From: CAYONM01 sp964405325
GTDB lineage: Bacteria; Planctomycetota; UBA11346
Length of the DNA: 11,855 nt
NCBI GenBank assembly: GCA_964405325.1
Contig: CAYONM010000118.1
Location: 1 to 11,855, forward strand
Reading direction: 5' to 3'
Part shown: piece by piece, positions 5,920-11,855 of the stretch
How the letters are laid out: every line of letters starts with the position of its first letter
Position numbering within the stretch: position 1 is the stretch's first letter
The notes under the pieces: model-generated
Database searches by the model: none
Told to the model about the DNA's origin: nothing
The model's input: only the letters and a program-made list of their open reading frames with translations
Position numbers and translations under genes: made by a program

Positions 5920-5989
5920 TCGTCTCCAGCAGGGGCACTTCGGCCGAAAACGCAGATCAATCCCGTGACGGTGCCCCAGATGGAGACGA
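5920..5989. repeat. Long inverted repeat between convergent thiH and sensor gene
   Basis: Positions 5920-5938 and 5971-5989 are inverted complements except for a central three-base mismatch: TCGTCTCCA-NNN-GGGGCAC against GTGCCCC-NNN-TGGAGACGA. The 32-base loop contains the perfect palindrome TTCGGCCGAA (5939-5948). It starts 14 bases after the thiH stop and ends 47 bases before the end of the convergent sensor gene, where a shared terminator would sit. No U tract follows on either strand, so a structural or transposon-related palindrome is also possible. Confidence 0.6.
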
Positions 5990-6000
5990 GGCATGGTCCA

Positions 6001-6021
6001 CTCTTTGCGAGCTTTGCGTGA
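6001..6021. repeat. Degenerate CTTTG-type intergenic repeat, copy 2
   Basis: CTCTTTGCGAGCTTTGCGTG resembles the widespread CTTTGCG-word repeat also seen at the left edge of the window. It is intergenic, between thiH and the sensor gene. Short and low in complexity, so assignment is tentative. Confidence 0.35.
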
Positions 6022-6036
6022 CACTGGGCGGATGAG

Positions 6037-8034
6037 TCAGCCTTGCAGCCACCGGTTCAGGGTTTCGTGCAGGGCTTTCAGGTGGACCGGTTTGGCCAGA
6101 TGGCCGTCCATGCCGGCGGCCACACTGCGATCGCGGTCTTCGGCATAGGCGTTGGCGGTCAGGGCGATGATCGGCGTGCGGGGTAACTGGTGTTCCGCTT
6201 CGTTGGCGCGAATCCGCTTGGTGGTGTCAAAACCATCCATGTCCGGCATTTGGCAATCCATGAACACGATGTCGAAATGCTGGTGTTGCAGCTGTTCCAG
6301 CGCCTGCTGACCGCTACTGACCGCCACTGCCTCGGCGCCGATCCGTTCCAGCATGCGAGTGGCGACAACCCGGTTCAGCTCCTGGTCATCGACCAGGAGG
6401 ACCCGTGCGCTCTGGACCGGGGTGACCCGTGCGCTCTGGACCGGGGTGACTCGTGCGCTGTCTGCCACCGGTGGCTCCAGGTCTGGTTCTCCCAGGTCGC
6501 CAAGATCGATGACGAACGCCATCAGTTGATCGTTGTCCAGCCGTACGGCGTTGACCTGGGCGAAAAATCCGGTGGTGTTTTTCCGGCGTAGTCTGATGCA
6601 AACCTCGCCACGACCCTTGTCCAGCACGCGCTGAAAATTATCCAGGGCGCGCTGGCGCTCGTCGGGGTGCACCAGATCGATGATAGCCATGCCCAACAGC
6701 TCATCGTGGCTGAAACCGGTCATGCGCAGCGCGGCCGGATTGTGGTCGATGTAGTGCCCGTCACTGCTGGTCACGAACAGCGCGTGTGGTGCATGCTCCA
6801 GATAGCGGCGGAGGCGGGCTTCGCTTTGCGCCAAGGCCTGTTCGTGCTTGCGCAGATGGCGCAGATCGCGGGCGACGCAGATGACGAAGGATTCGCCGTC
6901 CTGCTGGTAGCGTTGTGAGCGGATTTCAACGGGGATGCGAGCCCCGGATACATTCAGGAATTCCTGCTGGTGATTGCGGCACTGACCGTCGTGCAGATGT
7001 CGGCAGAGGTGCTGCTGCGAGGGATGGATCAGATGTGCGGGAAGGCCCAGCAGTTGTTCACGTGGGTAGCCCAGCAGACGGCAGGCCGCCAAATTGACTT
7101 CCACCAGGGGGCCACAGCGACCGTCTTCGTTGATGCGGTGGACCAGGACCGCATCACCGATGGCATTGATCAGCAGATCGTGATGCAATTGGTGCCAACG
7201 GGTGGCTTGGATCTGCCGGGTCCACAGCAGCAAGCAGGCCAGGCCGGCGATGACGGCTGAGCCCAGGGCCAGCAGGCTGATGATCAGCCAGTGCCGCAGG
7301 GTGGCATCGGATCCGAGCTGTTCCTTCGTCAGCCAGGCTTCCAGGATTTGTCGTGTCTCGCCGGTCCCTTCCAGACGGATCAGCGCCTCGTTGAGATCCC
7401 ACAACCGTTCGTTGTGACCACGCTTGACCGCAAAGCACCAGCGCTGTTGGACCGGAATGACGATCGGGCTCTCTTGGATCGATTGGAGGTCCAGGTGCGT
7501 CAGGCTGTGCCAGCCGACCACACGGGTGGCCAGAACGCCGGCGCCTTCGCCCTGGGCATGACGCTTGAAGGCCTCGGTCAAGGTGTCGGTCACCAGCATG
7601 GTGACATCATCCTGTTGTCGGAGGTAGTCATGCATGATGTCATCTTGCATCACCAGCAGGGTCAGACCGGCGAGGTCGCTGTGAGCGGGGAGGTCCTGGC
7701 GTTGAAAGAGGGCTCCATGCGTGCGCAGATACGGCAGGGAGAAGTCGAAGGATTTCGCGCGCTGCTGATCGTACGCCATGGCAGGAAGCACGTCCAATTC
7801 GCCATCGAGCAATTGCTGTCGGATCTGATGCCACGCCGCCACATGGAAACGGACCTGGTAACCAGCTTGTCGGGCTGCGGCCCGAAGCATATCCACGCCA
7901 AGGCCGCTGGCTTCGCCGGTCAGCGTGGTGACCGCCAGGGGGGGATAGTCCTCTTCGCTGGCCGAACGGAGGGCTTCGACGGCGGGGAGGGTGGTCAGCC
8001 AGATCAATAGCGGCAACATCCTACGGACCATCAT
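6037..8034 (-). CDS. Membrane sensor with SBP, two PAS and receiver domains, lacking a kinase core
   Basis: A 665-residue two-component-type protein. Order: signal peptide or anchor (about 3-21), periplasmic solute-binding domain of the bacterial family 3 type as in BvgS/EvgS (about 22-236), one transmembrane helix (249-271), PAS1 (about 283-395), PAS2 (about 408-515, with HNPAALRMTGFSHDELLG), a repeated linker (527-544) and a receiver (544-663). The receiver has all key residues: acidic DD at 549-550, phospho-acceptor Asp593 in FMDCQMPDMDG, Thr626 and Lys648. No HisKA H-box or HATPase N/G boxes lie between PAS2 and receiver, where a hybrid kinase should carry them, so it cannot phosphorylate itself. 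It may take phosphate from another kinase or be a decayed hybrid kinase. The ATG at 8034 is preferred over an upstream TTG; ATGs at 8031 and 8019 are alternatives. Confidence 0.85.
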   Translation of the reverse strand: MMVRRMLPLLIWLTTLPAVEALRSASEEDYPPLAVTTLTGEASGLGVDMLRAAARQAGYQVRFHVAAWHQIRQQLLDGELDVLPAMAYDQQRAKSFDFSLPYLRTHGALFQRQDLPAHSDLAGLTLLVMQDDIMHDYLRQQDDVTMLVTDTLTEAFKRHAQGEGAGVLATRVVGWHSLTHLDLQSIQESPIVIPVQQRWCFAVKRGHNERLWDLNEALIRLEGTGETRQILEAWLTKEQLGSDATLRHWLIISLLALGSAVIAGLACLLLWTRQIQATRWHQLHHDLLINAIGDAVLVHRINEDGRCGPLVEVNLAACRLLGYPREQLLGLPAHLIHPSQQHLCRHLHDGQCRNHQQEFLNVSGARIPVEIRSQRYQQDGESFVICVARDLRHLRKHEQALAQSEARLRRYLEHAPHALFVTSSDGHYIDHNPAALRMTGFSHDELLGMAIIDLVHPDERQRALDNFQRVLDKGRGEVCIRLRRKNTTGFFAQVNAVRLDNDQLMAFVIDLGDLGEPDLEPPVADSARVTPVQSARVTPVQSARVLLVDDQELNRVVATRMLERIGAEAVAVSSGQQALEQLQHQHFDIVFMDCQMPDMDGFDTTKRIRANEAEHQLPRTPIIALTANAYAEDRDRSVAAGMDGHLAKPVHLKALHETLNRWLQG
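6401..6459. repeat. 24-bp tandem repeat in the sensor linker
   Basis: A 24-base unit (ACCCGTGCGCTCTGG then ACCGGGGTG) is present at 6401-6424 and exactly again at 6425-6448, with a partial third copy (10 of 11) at 6449-6459. In the protein it reads SARVTPVQ-SARVTPVQ-SARV, running straight into the first receiver strand VLLVDD. The length is a multiple of three, so the frame is kept and the copy number could vary by slippage. Confidence 0.95.
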
Positions 8035-8039
8035 GCGGC

Positions 8040-8069
8040 AGTATACGATACGGAGCGGGTGGTTGCCAA
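8040..8069 (-). promoter_or_regulatory. Sigma70-type promoter for the sensor gene
   Basis: On the minus strand TTGGCA (complement of 8064-8069) and TATACT (complement of 8040-8045) are separated by 18 bases, a good match to a housekeeping promoter. Transcription would start about seven bases past the -10, essentially at the ATG of 8034. That implies a leaderless message or use of the ATG at 8031 or 8019. Confidence 0.6.
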
Positions 8070-8123
8070 AGTGCAATCGACGGGGTGGGCTTCCTGTCTT
8101 GTGGGCCCTGCCAGGGGACCAGG

Positions 8124-10307
8124 ATGCCTATGATGGAAGTGGATGAGACGGTCTGCATCGAGTCCGGACGTTTGAGCGACCTGCGGCAGCAGCGCGACGG
8201 TGGTTGGATTGCTGGGCGGGTATTGGTGGAGCGGGGGCCGGAAGCGCTGCGTGGCAGGCTGCTGCAGGTAGCGGGTGTGGTGCCCGGTGCGGTGACCGAT
8301 CGCTATTATCGTTTGGAGCTGCGTTATACGCCGCATGAGCGATATGGTGATCAGTGGAGGATTGTCAGTGCCCAGGCGGCCCTGCCGCAAACCCGGCAGG
8401 GCCTGGCCACCTATTTGAAGGTTCATATCCATGGTATCGGCAAACGCCGGGCCGAGGCCTTGTTGGAGCGTTTCGGTACCGACCTGCCCAGTGTTCTGGC
8501 AGAAGTGGATGCGGTCGAACAGATTCGCCAGCGCGTCAGCATGCCGCAGCAGGTGGCCAAGGACCTGGTGGCGGAATGGCGTATGGTACGCGATCGGGCG
8601 CAATTGGATATCGCACTCTACGGTGCCGGTTGCTCGCCGGCGCAGATCGGCCGTATGTGGGATGTGTTTGGTTTGGGGCTGATGACGGTGGTGCACCAGC
8701 AGCCGTACCGCCTGATGCAGGTGCGCGGCTTGGGGTTTGCCCAGGCCGATGCCATCGCCCGTACCATGGGGGTGGATCCGGAATCGCCCGAGCGCTGCCT
8801 GGCTGCGGCGGTGGAGGTGGCACGTCGACAGGCGGATCAAGGGCATTGCTGGACCGCTTGGGAACAGGTCCTGACCGAGACCAGCGAGCTGATCCGACTT
8901 CCGGCCGAACGGATCGCCCAGGCCCTGAGCCAGGAAGTGCCGGCGGAAGCTCGGCGCCGCTCGTTGCTATTCGATCAGAAGTGCCGGGGTTGGTTGCCGC
9001 ATCTGTTGCAGGCGCATCGCCTGTTGGTGCAGGAACTACGTCGTCGCCTGGCTGTGCGACTGACGCCGCCGCCCGAGCACACCGCGATGCCGGCAATTGA
9101 TGGTCTGACCCTCACCGAGGAGCAGCAGGCAGCGGTACAGGGCGTGCTGCTGCATGCTATCGCGGTGCTGACCGGCGGCCCCGGTACGGGCAAGACCACG
9201 GTGGTGCGCAGCATCATCGATGCGTACGAAAGCCGCTATCGCTCGCCCTTGATCCGCTTGGCGGCGCCCACCGGCAAGGCCGCACGTCGGCTGAGCGAGA
9301 GCACCGCTTGCGAAGCCTGCACCATCCACCGCTTGTTGGAATGGTCGGGAGATGGTCCGCAGCGTGACGCCGAACGGCCCATCCCGGCGGATCTGGTCAT
9401 TATCGATGAGGCCTCGATGCTGGATCATGAATTGGCCGCGCTGTTGTTGGCGGGGGTGGCACCACAGACGCCAGTGGTCTTTGTCGGTGATGTCGACCAG
9501 TTGCCCTCGGTGGGGCCGGGGCAATTTCTTGGCGATCTGATCCAAGCTGGTGCCGCCACCTATCGGCTGACCACGGTGCAACGGCAGGGGGTACAATCGC
9601 TGATCATCACCGGTGCGGCTCGTATCCGACAGGGCAACGAGCCGCCATTTGCCACCGCACCGGGCGAAGATCTGTATTTTATCGGTGATCTCTCCCCGGA
9701 CGCGATCATCGAACGGGTTTTGCGTTTCGTCTGCCAGGATATTCCTGAGCGGACGGGCATCGCAGCGGTCGATATCCGGGTATTGGTGCCGCATTATCGT
9801 GGACCCTGCGGTATCAACGCCCTGAATCAGGCCTTGCAGCAGTGCCTGAACCCACCCGGTCCGCACAAGGCGGAAATCCAGGTTGGCAAAGATCAGGTAT
9901 TCCGGGCGGGGGACCGCCTGGTCTGGCTCAGCAATCAGGGCGAGCATGAGCTGGTCAACGGTAGCGAGGTGGTCTTGCACGAGATAGACGAGGAGAAAGG
10001 CAATAAGGTTGCCATCATCGAGACCGACGATGGCCGTGTCCTGCGCTTGAAGGCCCACCAGCTCGATGCTCGCCTGGCCTACGCCTTGAGCGTGCATAAG
10101 TCCCAGGGGAGTGAATATCCCGCGGTGGTGCTGGTGATGGACTTTGCATCCGGTCCCTTGCTGACCCGGCGTTTATTCTACACCGCCGTGACTCGCGCCA
10201 AACGCCTGTGCGTCATCTTGGGGCGCCGAGCGGCCATGCAACGTGCCCTGGCCTGCGACCGCGACCAGCAGCGCCGCAGTGGCTTGGCGGATGACCTGAC
10301 GGTGTGA
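8124..10307 (+). CDS. recD2: RecD2-type (RecD/TraA-like) superfamily 1B DNA helicase
   Basis: A 727-residue ATP-dependent 5'-3' helicase of the RecD2 group, which acts without RecBC in mismatch processing, repair and replication-fork maintenance. The N-terminal region has an OB-like start and helix-hairpin-helix modules (HGIGKRRAEALLERFG about 101-118; MQVRGLGFAQADAIA about 198-212). Helicase motifs follow: Walker A LTGGPGTGKTT (349-359), APTGKAARRL (381-390), Walker B VIIDEASM (425-432), GDVDQLPSVGPGQ (455-467), VQRQ (485-488), VHKSQGSEY (657-665) and YTAVTRAK (686-693). Length fits the family (about 715-800). AGGGGA at 8113-8118, five bases upstream, supports the ATG at 8124; a GTG at 8085 and ATGs at 8130/8133 are alternatives. 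Divergent from the sensor gene by 89 bases; apparently monocistronic. Confidence 0.93.
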   Translation: MPMMEVDETVCIESGRLSDLRQQRDGGWIAGRVLVERGPEALRGRLLQVAGVVPGAVTDRYYRLELRYTPHERYGDQWRIVSAQAALPQTRQGLATYLKVHIHGIGKRRAEALLERFGTDLPSVLAEVDAVEQIRQRVSMPQQVAKDLVAEWRMVRDRAQLDIALYGAGCSPAQIGRMWDVFGLGLMTVVHQQPYRLMQVRGLGFAQADAIARTMGVDPESPERCLAAAVEVARRQADQGHCWTAWEQVLTETSELIRLPAERIAQALSQEVPAEARRRSLLFDQKCRGWLPHLLQAHRLLVQELRRRLAVRLTPPPEHTAMPAIDGLTLTEEQQAAVQGVLLHAIAVLTGGPGTGKTTVVRSIIDAYESRYRSPLIRLAAPTGKAARRLSESTACEACTIHRLLEWSGDGPQRDAERPIPADLVIIDEASMLDHELAALLLAGVAPQTPVVFVGDVDQLPSVGPGQFLGDLIQAGAATYRLTTVQRQGVQSLIITGAARIRQGNEPPFATAPGEDLYFIGDLSPDAIIERVLRFVCQDIPERTGIAAVDIRVLVPHYRGPCGINALNQALQQCLNPPGPHKAEIQVGKDQVFRAGDRLVWLSNQGEHELVNGSEVVLHEIDEEKGNKVAIIETDDGRVLRLKAHQLDARLAYALSVHKSQGSEYPAVVLVMDFASGPLLTRRLFYTAVTRAKRLCVILGRRAAMQRALACDRDQQRRSGLADDLTV

Positions 10308-10383
10308 GCAGCCGGTGGCCGATCGACTCGCCAATAGCCGGGCGATACTGCCAGCGGTTCGGATGATGGGGGGCATGCGGATG

Positions 10384-10421
10384 TGAGGCCGTCGCATCGA
10401 GTGCGCGCCTTGTTCGGATCC
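10384..10421 (+). repeat. Two-part intergenic repeat, copy B
   Basis: TGAGGCCGTCGCATC (10384-10398) and TTGTTCGGATCC (10410-10421) repeat, in the same order, the elements of copy A between thiS and thiG. The spacer is 11 bases here and 5 in copy A. Confidence 0.55.
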
Positions 10422-10431
10422 GGTTTCGATT

Positions 10432-10461
10432 TTACCACAGAGAGGCACAGAGACACAGATG
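10432..10461. repeat. Degenerate CACAGAG-type repeat, copy 3
   Basis: TTACCACAGAGAGGCACAG followed by AGACACAGATG, a run of CACAGAG words. It is in roughly inverted orientation to the copy at 10676-10702, and the two bracket about 215 bases of non-coding DNA beside the RAYT remnant. Confidence 0.5.
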
Positions 10462-10656
10462 GTTCTCGCCATCAGCGCGCGCAGCACACCCACGGAGCGC
10501 GTCGCCATGCGGCGCAAGCTCGGCAACCGTGCTCGTTCAAGACATCAGGAACATCCGGTGATCAGCGCCGATCTCTGTGCTGCCTGCGAGGCAGGGCCTC
10601 GCGCTCCGGGTGGGCCGGCACCGAGCATCCGATGGCGCCTGAGGACATACCAGTCG

Positions 10657-11070
10657 TTACCTCGGAATAACCAAAACCTCTGTGGCCTCTACTGGCCTCT
10701 GTGCAGCCCATCGTTGTGCTCCCGATTTGTGGGTAATGGCCAGCACCGCAGAGCCATCCGGCAGCCGCTCCCGCGGCCAGATGCTCAGCCAGCGACAGAC
10801 CACGTCCCGCGCCGACCAGCCAGACGCCACTCCTGGCCGCATACGCAGAACCACATGCAGATGATTCGACAACACTATATACGCCGCCATATCACATGCT
10901 GCCTGCTGCGACAGCAGTCGTAAACGTTGCTCTATCCACAGCTTGCGGTGCTCGACATCATTACCGCTGTGATCCGTACCGCACAGGAAGGCCCGGCGGA
11001 CACAGCGGGAAATGCAGTGCACCCAGGGCGGTTTTGCGGGGTCGAATTGGTGACTTCGTGGGCGTGGCAT
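10657..11070 (-). pseudogene. REP-associated / IS200-like Y1 transposase, C-terminally truncated
   Basis: A 137-codon frame whose first ~107 residues match the RAYT/TnpA-REP branch of Y1 HUH transposases: HQFDPAKPPWVHCISRCVRR, a WIEQRLRLLSQ helix, and AAYIVLSNHLHVVLRM holding the HUH metal-binding pair (His-Leu-His), then VCRWLSIWPRERL. After about residue 107 the sequence turns into unrelated GC-rich text and stops. Full-length relatives are usually much longer, and no catalytic tyrosine follows the HUH motif, so the product should be inactive. Such enzymes normally cut and move palindromic REP-like elements, so the repeats nearby may be its former substrates. The start ATG at 11070 is plausible but lacks a good ribosome site. 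Its 5' end is duplicated 240 bases upstream. Confidence 0.8.
10676..10702. repeat. Degenerate CTCTGTG-type repeat, copy 4
   Basis: ACCTCTGTGGCCTC then TACTGGCCTCTGTG, the approximate inverted counterpart of the CACAGAG repeat at 10432-10461. It overlaps the degenerate 3' end of the truncated transposase frame, so the junction between transposase and foreign sequence lies close to this repeat. Confidence 0.45.
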
Positions 11071-11128
11071 GGAGGGATCCTAGTTGTAAGTCGTGATAGG
11101 CAATGGGAGTATGCGTGGCTGGTTTCTT
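10948..11128. repeat. 181-bp exact direct repeat, copy 1
   Basis: Base-for-base identical to 11188-11368, offset 240. It covers the first 41 codons of the transposase remnant, its upstream region and one copy of the GTGGCTGGTTTCTT word. Confidence 0.97.
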
Positions 11129-11181
11129 CTGTGGCTGGTTTCTTGCTGGTTTCTTTTGGGAGTATGCGTGGCTGGTTTCTT
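11105..11181. repeat. Cluster of GTGGCTGGTTTCTT short direct repeats
   Basis: A 24-base word beginning GGGAGTATGC and ending GTGGCTGGTTTCTT occurs at 11105-11128 and 11158-11181, and again at 11345-11368 inside the second large copy. Between the first two lie shorter versions at 11131-11144 (14 bases) and 11145-11155 (11 bases). The spacing is irregular and the units are unequal. These words sit exactly at the boundaries of the 240-base duplication and could have mediated it. Confidence 0.9.
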
Positions 11182-11187
11182 TCGGTT

Positions 11188-11310
11188 GTGCTCGACATCA
11201 TTACCGCTGTGATCCGTACCGCACAGGAAGGCCCGGCGGACACAGCGGGAAATGCAGTGCACCCAGGGCGGTTTTGCGGGGTCGAATTGGTGACTTCGTG
11301 GGCGTGGCAT
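11188..11310 (-). pseudogene. Duplicated 5' fragment of the RAYT-like transposase
   Basis: The first 41 codons (MPRPRSHQ to GNDVEH) are identical to those of the neighbouring remnant starting at 11070. The frame then enters the short repeats and ends at 11080, giving a 76-codon chimeric frame with no HUH motif. It is a by-product of the 240-base duplication and has no expected function. Confidence 0.9.
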
Positions 11311-11368
11311 GGAGGGATCCTAGTTGTAAGTCGTGATAGGCAATGGGAGTATGCGTGGCTGGTTTCTT
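11188..11368. repeat. 181-bp exact direct repeat, copy 2
   Basis: Identical to 10948-11128. The left limit falls exactly after codon 41 of the transposase and the right limit at the end of a GTGGCTGGTTTCTT word, so the whole is a 240-base unit present about 1.75 times. Confidence 0.97.
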
Positions 11369-11389
11369 GTTCGCGCAGTGTTCGCGCAG
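11368..11389. repeat. 11-bp tandem repeat, two copies
   Basis: TGTTCGCGCAG occurs twice in tandem, exactly at the right end of the large duplicated segment. Probably a replication-slippage scar. Confidence 0.85.
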
Positions 11390-11427
11390 GAGTGAGCTAA
11401 GTCATGATGCATACAGGATCAGTGCGT

Positions 11428-11510
11428 GGCCATATTCGGATAGCCATATTCGGGGCCATATTGGCCATATTCGGTATGGTATGGCCTGTATGGCCTGGGT
11501 ATGGCCTGGG
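11428..11510. repeat. Nested CCATATTCGG / TATGGCCTG repeat tract
   Basis: Four near-copies of GGCCATATTCGG (11428-11439, 11442-11453, 11454-11464 with one base missing, and 11463-11474) are followed by TATGGT and three TATGGCCTG units (from 11480, 11489 and 11500). GGCCATA and TATGGCC are reverse complements, so the left and right halves could pair as a cruciform or hairpin. No coding potential is evident between 11369 and 11544. Confidence 0.9.
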
Positions 11511-11544
11511 CGGATGTCGGTCGTGAGCGGTCTACTCGATCAGT

Positions 11545-11855
11545 TCAGCCATCTCCGCCTACAACCGGCCTCAGCCAATGCGAAGCTGTGGGATCGAGTT
11601 CTTCGGTCAGGGTGGTGGTGCCAGGATAACTGGTGGTGCCAGCAGGAGCACACTCCCATACCCATGTTTCCAGGTTCTCCATGCTGATACTGCGCACGGG
11701 AAAGGTCCCCTCATTGACGGTTATTTTCACATCCTTCCACGCCTTGCCGTACCATTCGTCGCTGACCATGACGCGCACCGTGTAGACACCGGGCTGCGTA
11801 TAGCGATGGGTGTACGAATCGCTGCCGCTGACCTGATCGAGGGTGTGCACGGCGC
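11545..11855 (-). CDS. C-terminal part of a PKD-domain protein, cut by the window edge
   Basis: About 103 codons are open to the right edge, so the true start lies outside the window. The visible part begins with the end of a PKD (polycystic kidney disease-type, immunoglobulin-like) domain: YTHRYTQPGVYTVRVMVSDE then WKDVKITVNEG, the typical YxxxGxYTVxVxVSD strand and terminal strand. A tail of about 50 residues follows, with the Thr-rich duplication AGTTSYPGTTT and an end in GGDG. PKD domains are common in secreted or surface proteins such as hydrolases and adhesins, so an extracellular role is likely but no enzyme domain is visible. No C-terminal sorting signal or membrane helix can be recognised. 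Confidence 0.75.
   Translation of the reverse strand, partial: AVHTLDQVSGSDSYTHRYTQPGVYTVRVMVSDEWYGKAWKDVKITVNEGTFPVRSISMENLETWVWECAPAGTTSYPGTTTLTEELDPTASHWLRPVVGGDG

Larger units (their letters stand above)
10308..10656. other. Gene-free repeat-bearing spacer after recD2
   Basis: This 349-base stretch has no reading frame with recognisable protein similarity and no clear intrinsic terminator for recD2. It carries copy B of the two-part repeat (10384-10421) and one degenerate CACAGAG repeat (10432-10461). The remainder to 10656 is GC-rich with no structure I can interpret. It is probably debris from the elimination of the RAYT-type element next to it. Confidence 0.5.

Noticed and set aside
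8035..8076. TTG at 8076 as start of the sensor gene
   Set aside because: It lies upstream of the promoter found at 8040-8069, so the codons would not be transcribed, and it adds residues before a good signal peptide.
9036..10097. 353-codon minus-strand frame opposite recD2
   Set aside because: It lies wholly inside recD2, whose helicase motifs fix the coding strand.
10459..10923. 154-codon + strand frame after recD2
   Set aside because: No recognisable domain, low-complexity Arg/Pro-rich translation, and overlap with the transposase remnant on the other strand.
11105..11368. Possible CRISPR array
   Set aside because: Repeat units are of unequal length with irregular spacing, the spacers are not unique, and no cas gene is nearby.
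10927..11400. 157-codon + strand frame with an internal duplication
   Set aside because: The repeated protein text is only the translation of the 181-bp DNA repeat antisense to the RAYT fragments.

Overview
The window looks like chromosomal DNA of a Gram-negative, moderately high-GC bacterium. An outer-membrane-type beta-barrel ending in Phe-Trp and a periplasmic-binding-protein sensor support a two-membrane envelope. Lineage is uncertain. The L35, L20 and chorismate synthase sequences (AroC with an NSFG start and an RPSHAD...YDAKYG block) look more like non-proteobacterial, possibly Planctomycetota/Verrucomicrobiota-type, sequences. That is an impression from family knowledge, not a search result.

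Layout: (1) Positions 1-392 hold no gene. They contain a 161-bp MITE-like element with 21-bp terminal inverted repeats and a TGAT duplication at each end, then a putative promoter. (2) rpmI-rplT (L35, L20) end in a clean intrinsic terminator and stand without infC or pheS next to them. (3) aroC lies convergent to rplT and divergent from a small secreted beta-barrel gene. (4) An ArsR-type regulator overlaps by ATGA a 46-codon stump of a CoA-disulfide-reductase-like flavoprotein, cut off just after its active-site Cys. (5) A TPP riboswitch precedes thiS-thiG-thiH, which make the thiazole half of thiamin. The aptamer's conserved GGAGGGA also serves as the thiS ribosome-binding site. (6) A long inverted repeat separates thiH from a convergent membrane sensor (periplasmic SBP domain, one TM, two PAS, receiver) that has no histidine-kinase core and carries a 24-bp tandem duplication in the PAS-receiver linker. 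(7) Divergent from it is recD2, a 1D-like helicase with intact motifs. (8) Positions 10308-11544 are repeat-rich. They contain a C-terminally truncated RAYT/IS200-like transposase gene, an exact 181-bp direct duplication of its 5' end 240 bp away, short direct repeats and degenerate palindromic repeats. (9) The right edge is the C-terminal part of a PKD-domain protein.

The only clear functional unit is the thiamin-controlled thiSGH operon; thiF, thiC, thiE and thiD are not in the window. I see no convincing new defence or biosynthetic system. The points most worth follow-up are the kinase-less hybrid sensor, the severed ArsR/CoA-disulfide reductase operon, the MITE upstream of the ribosomal protein genes and the duplicated RAYT remnant.
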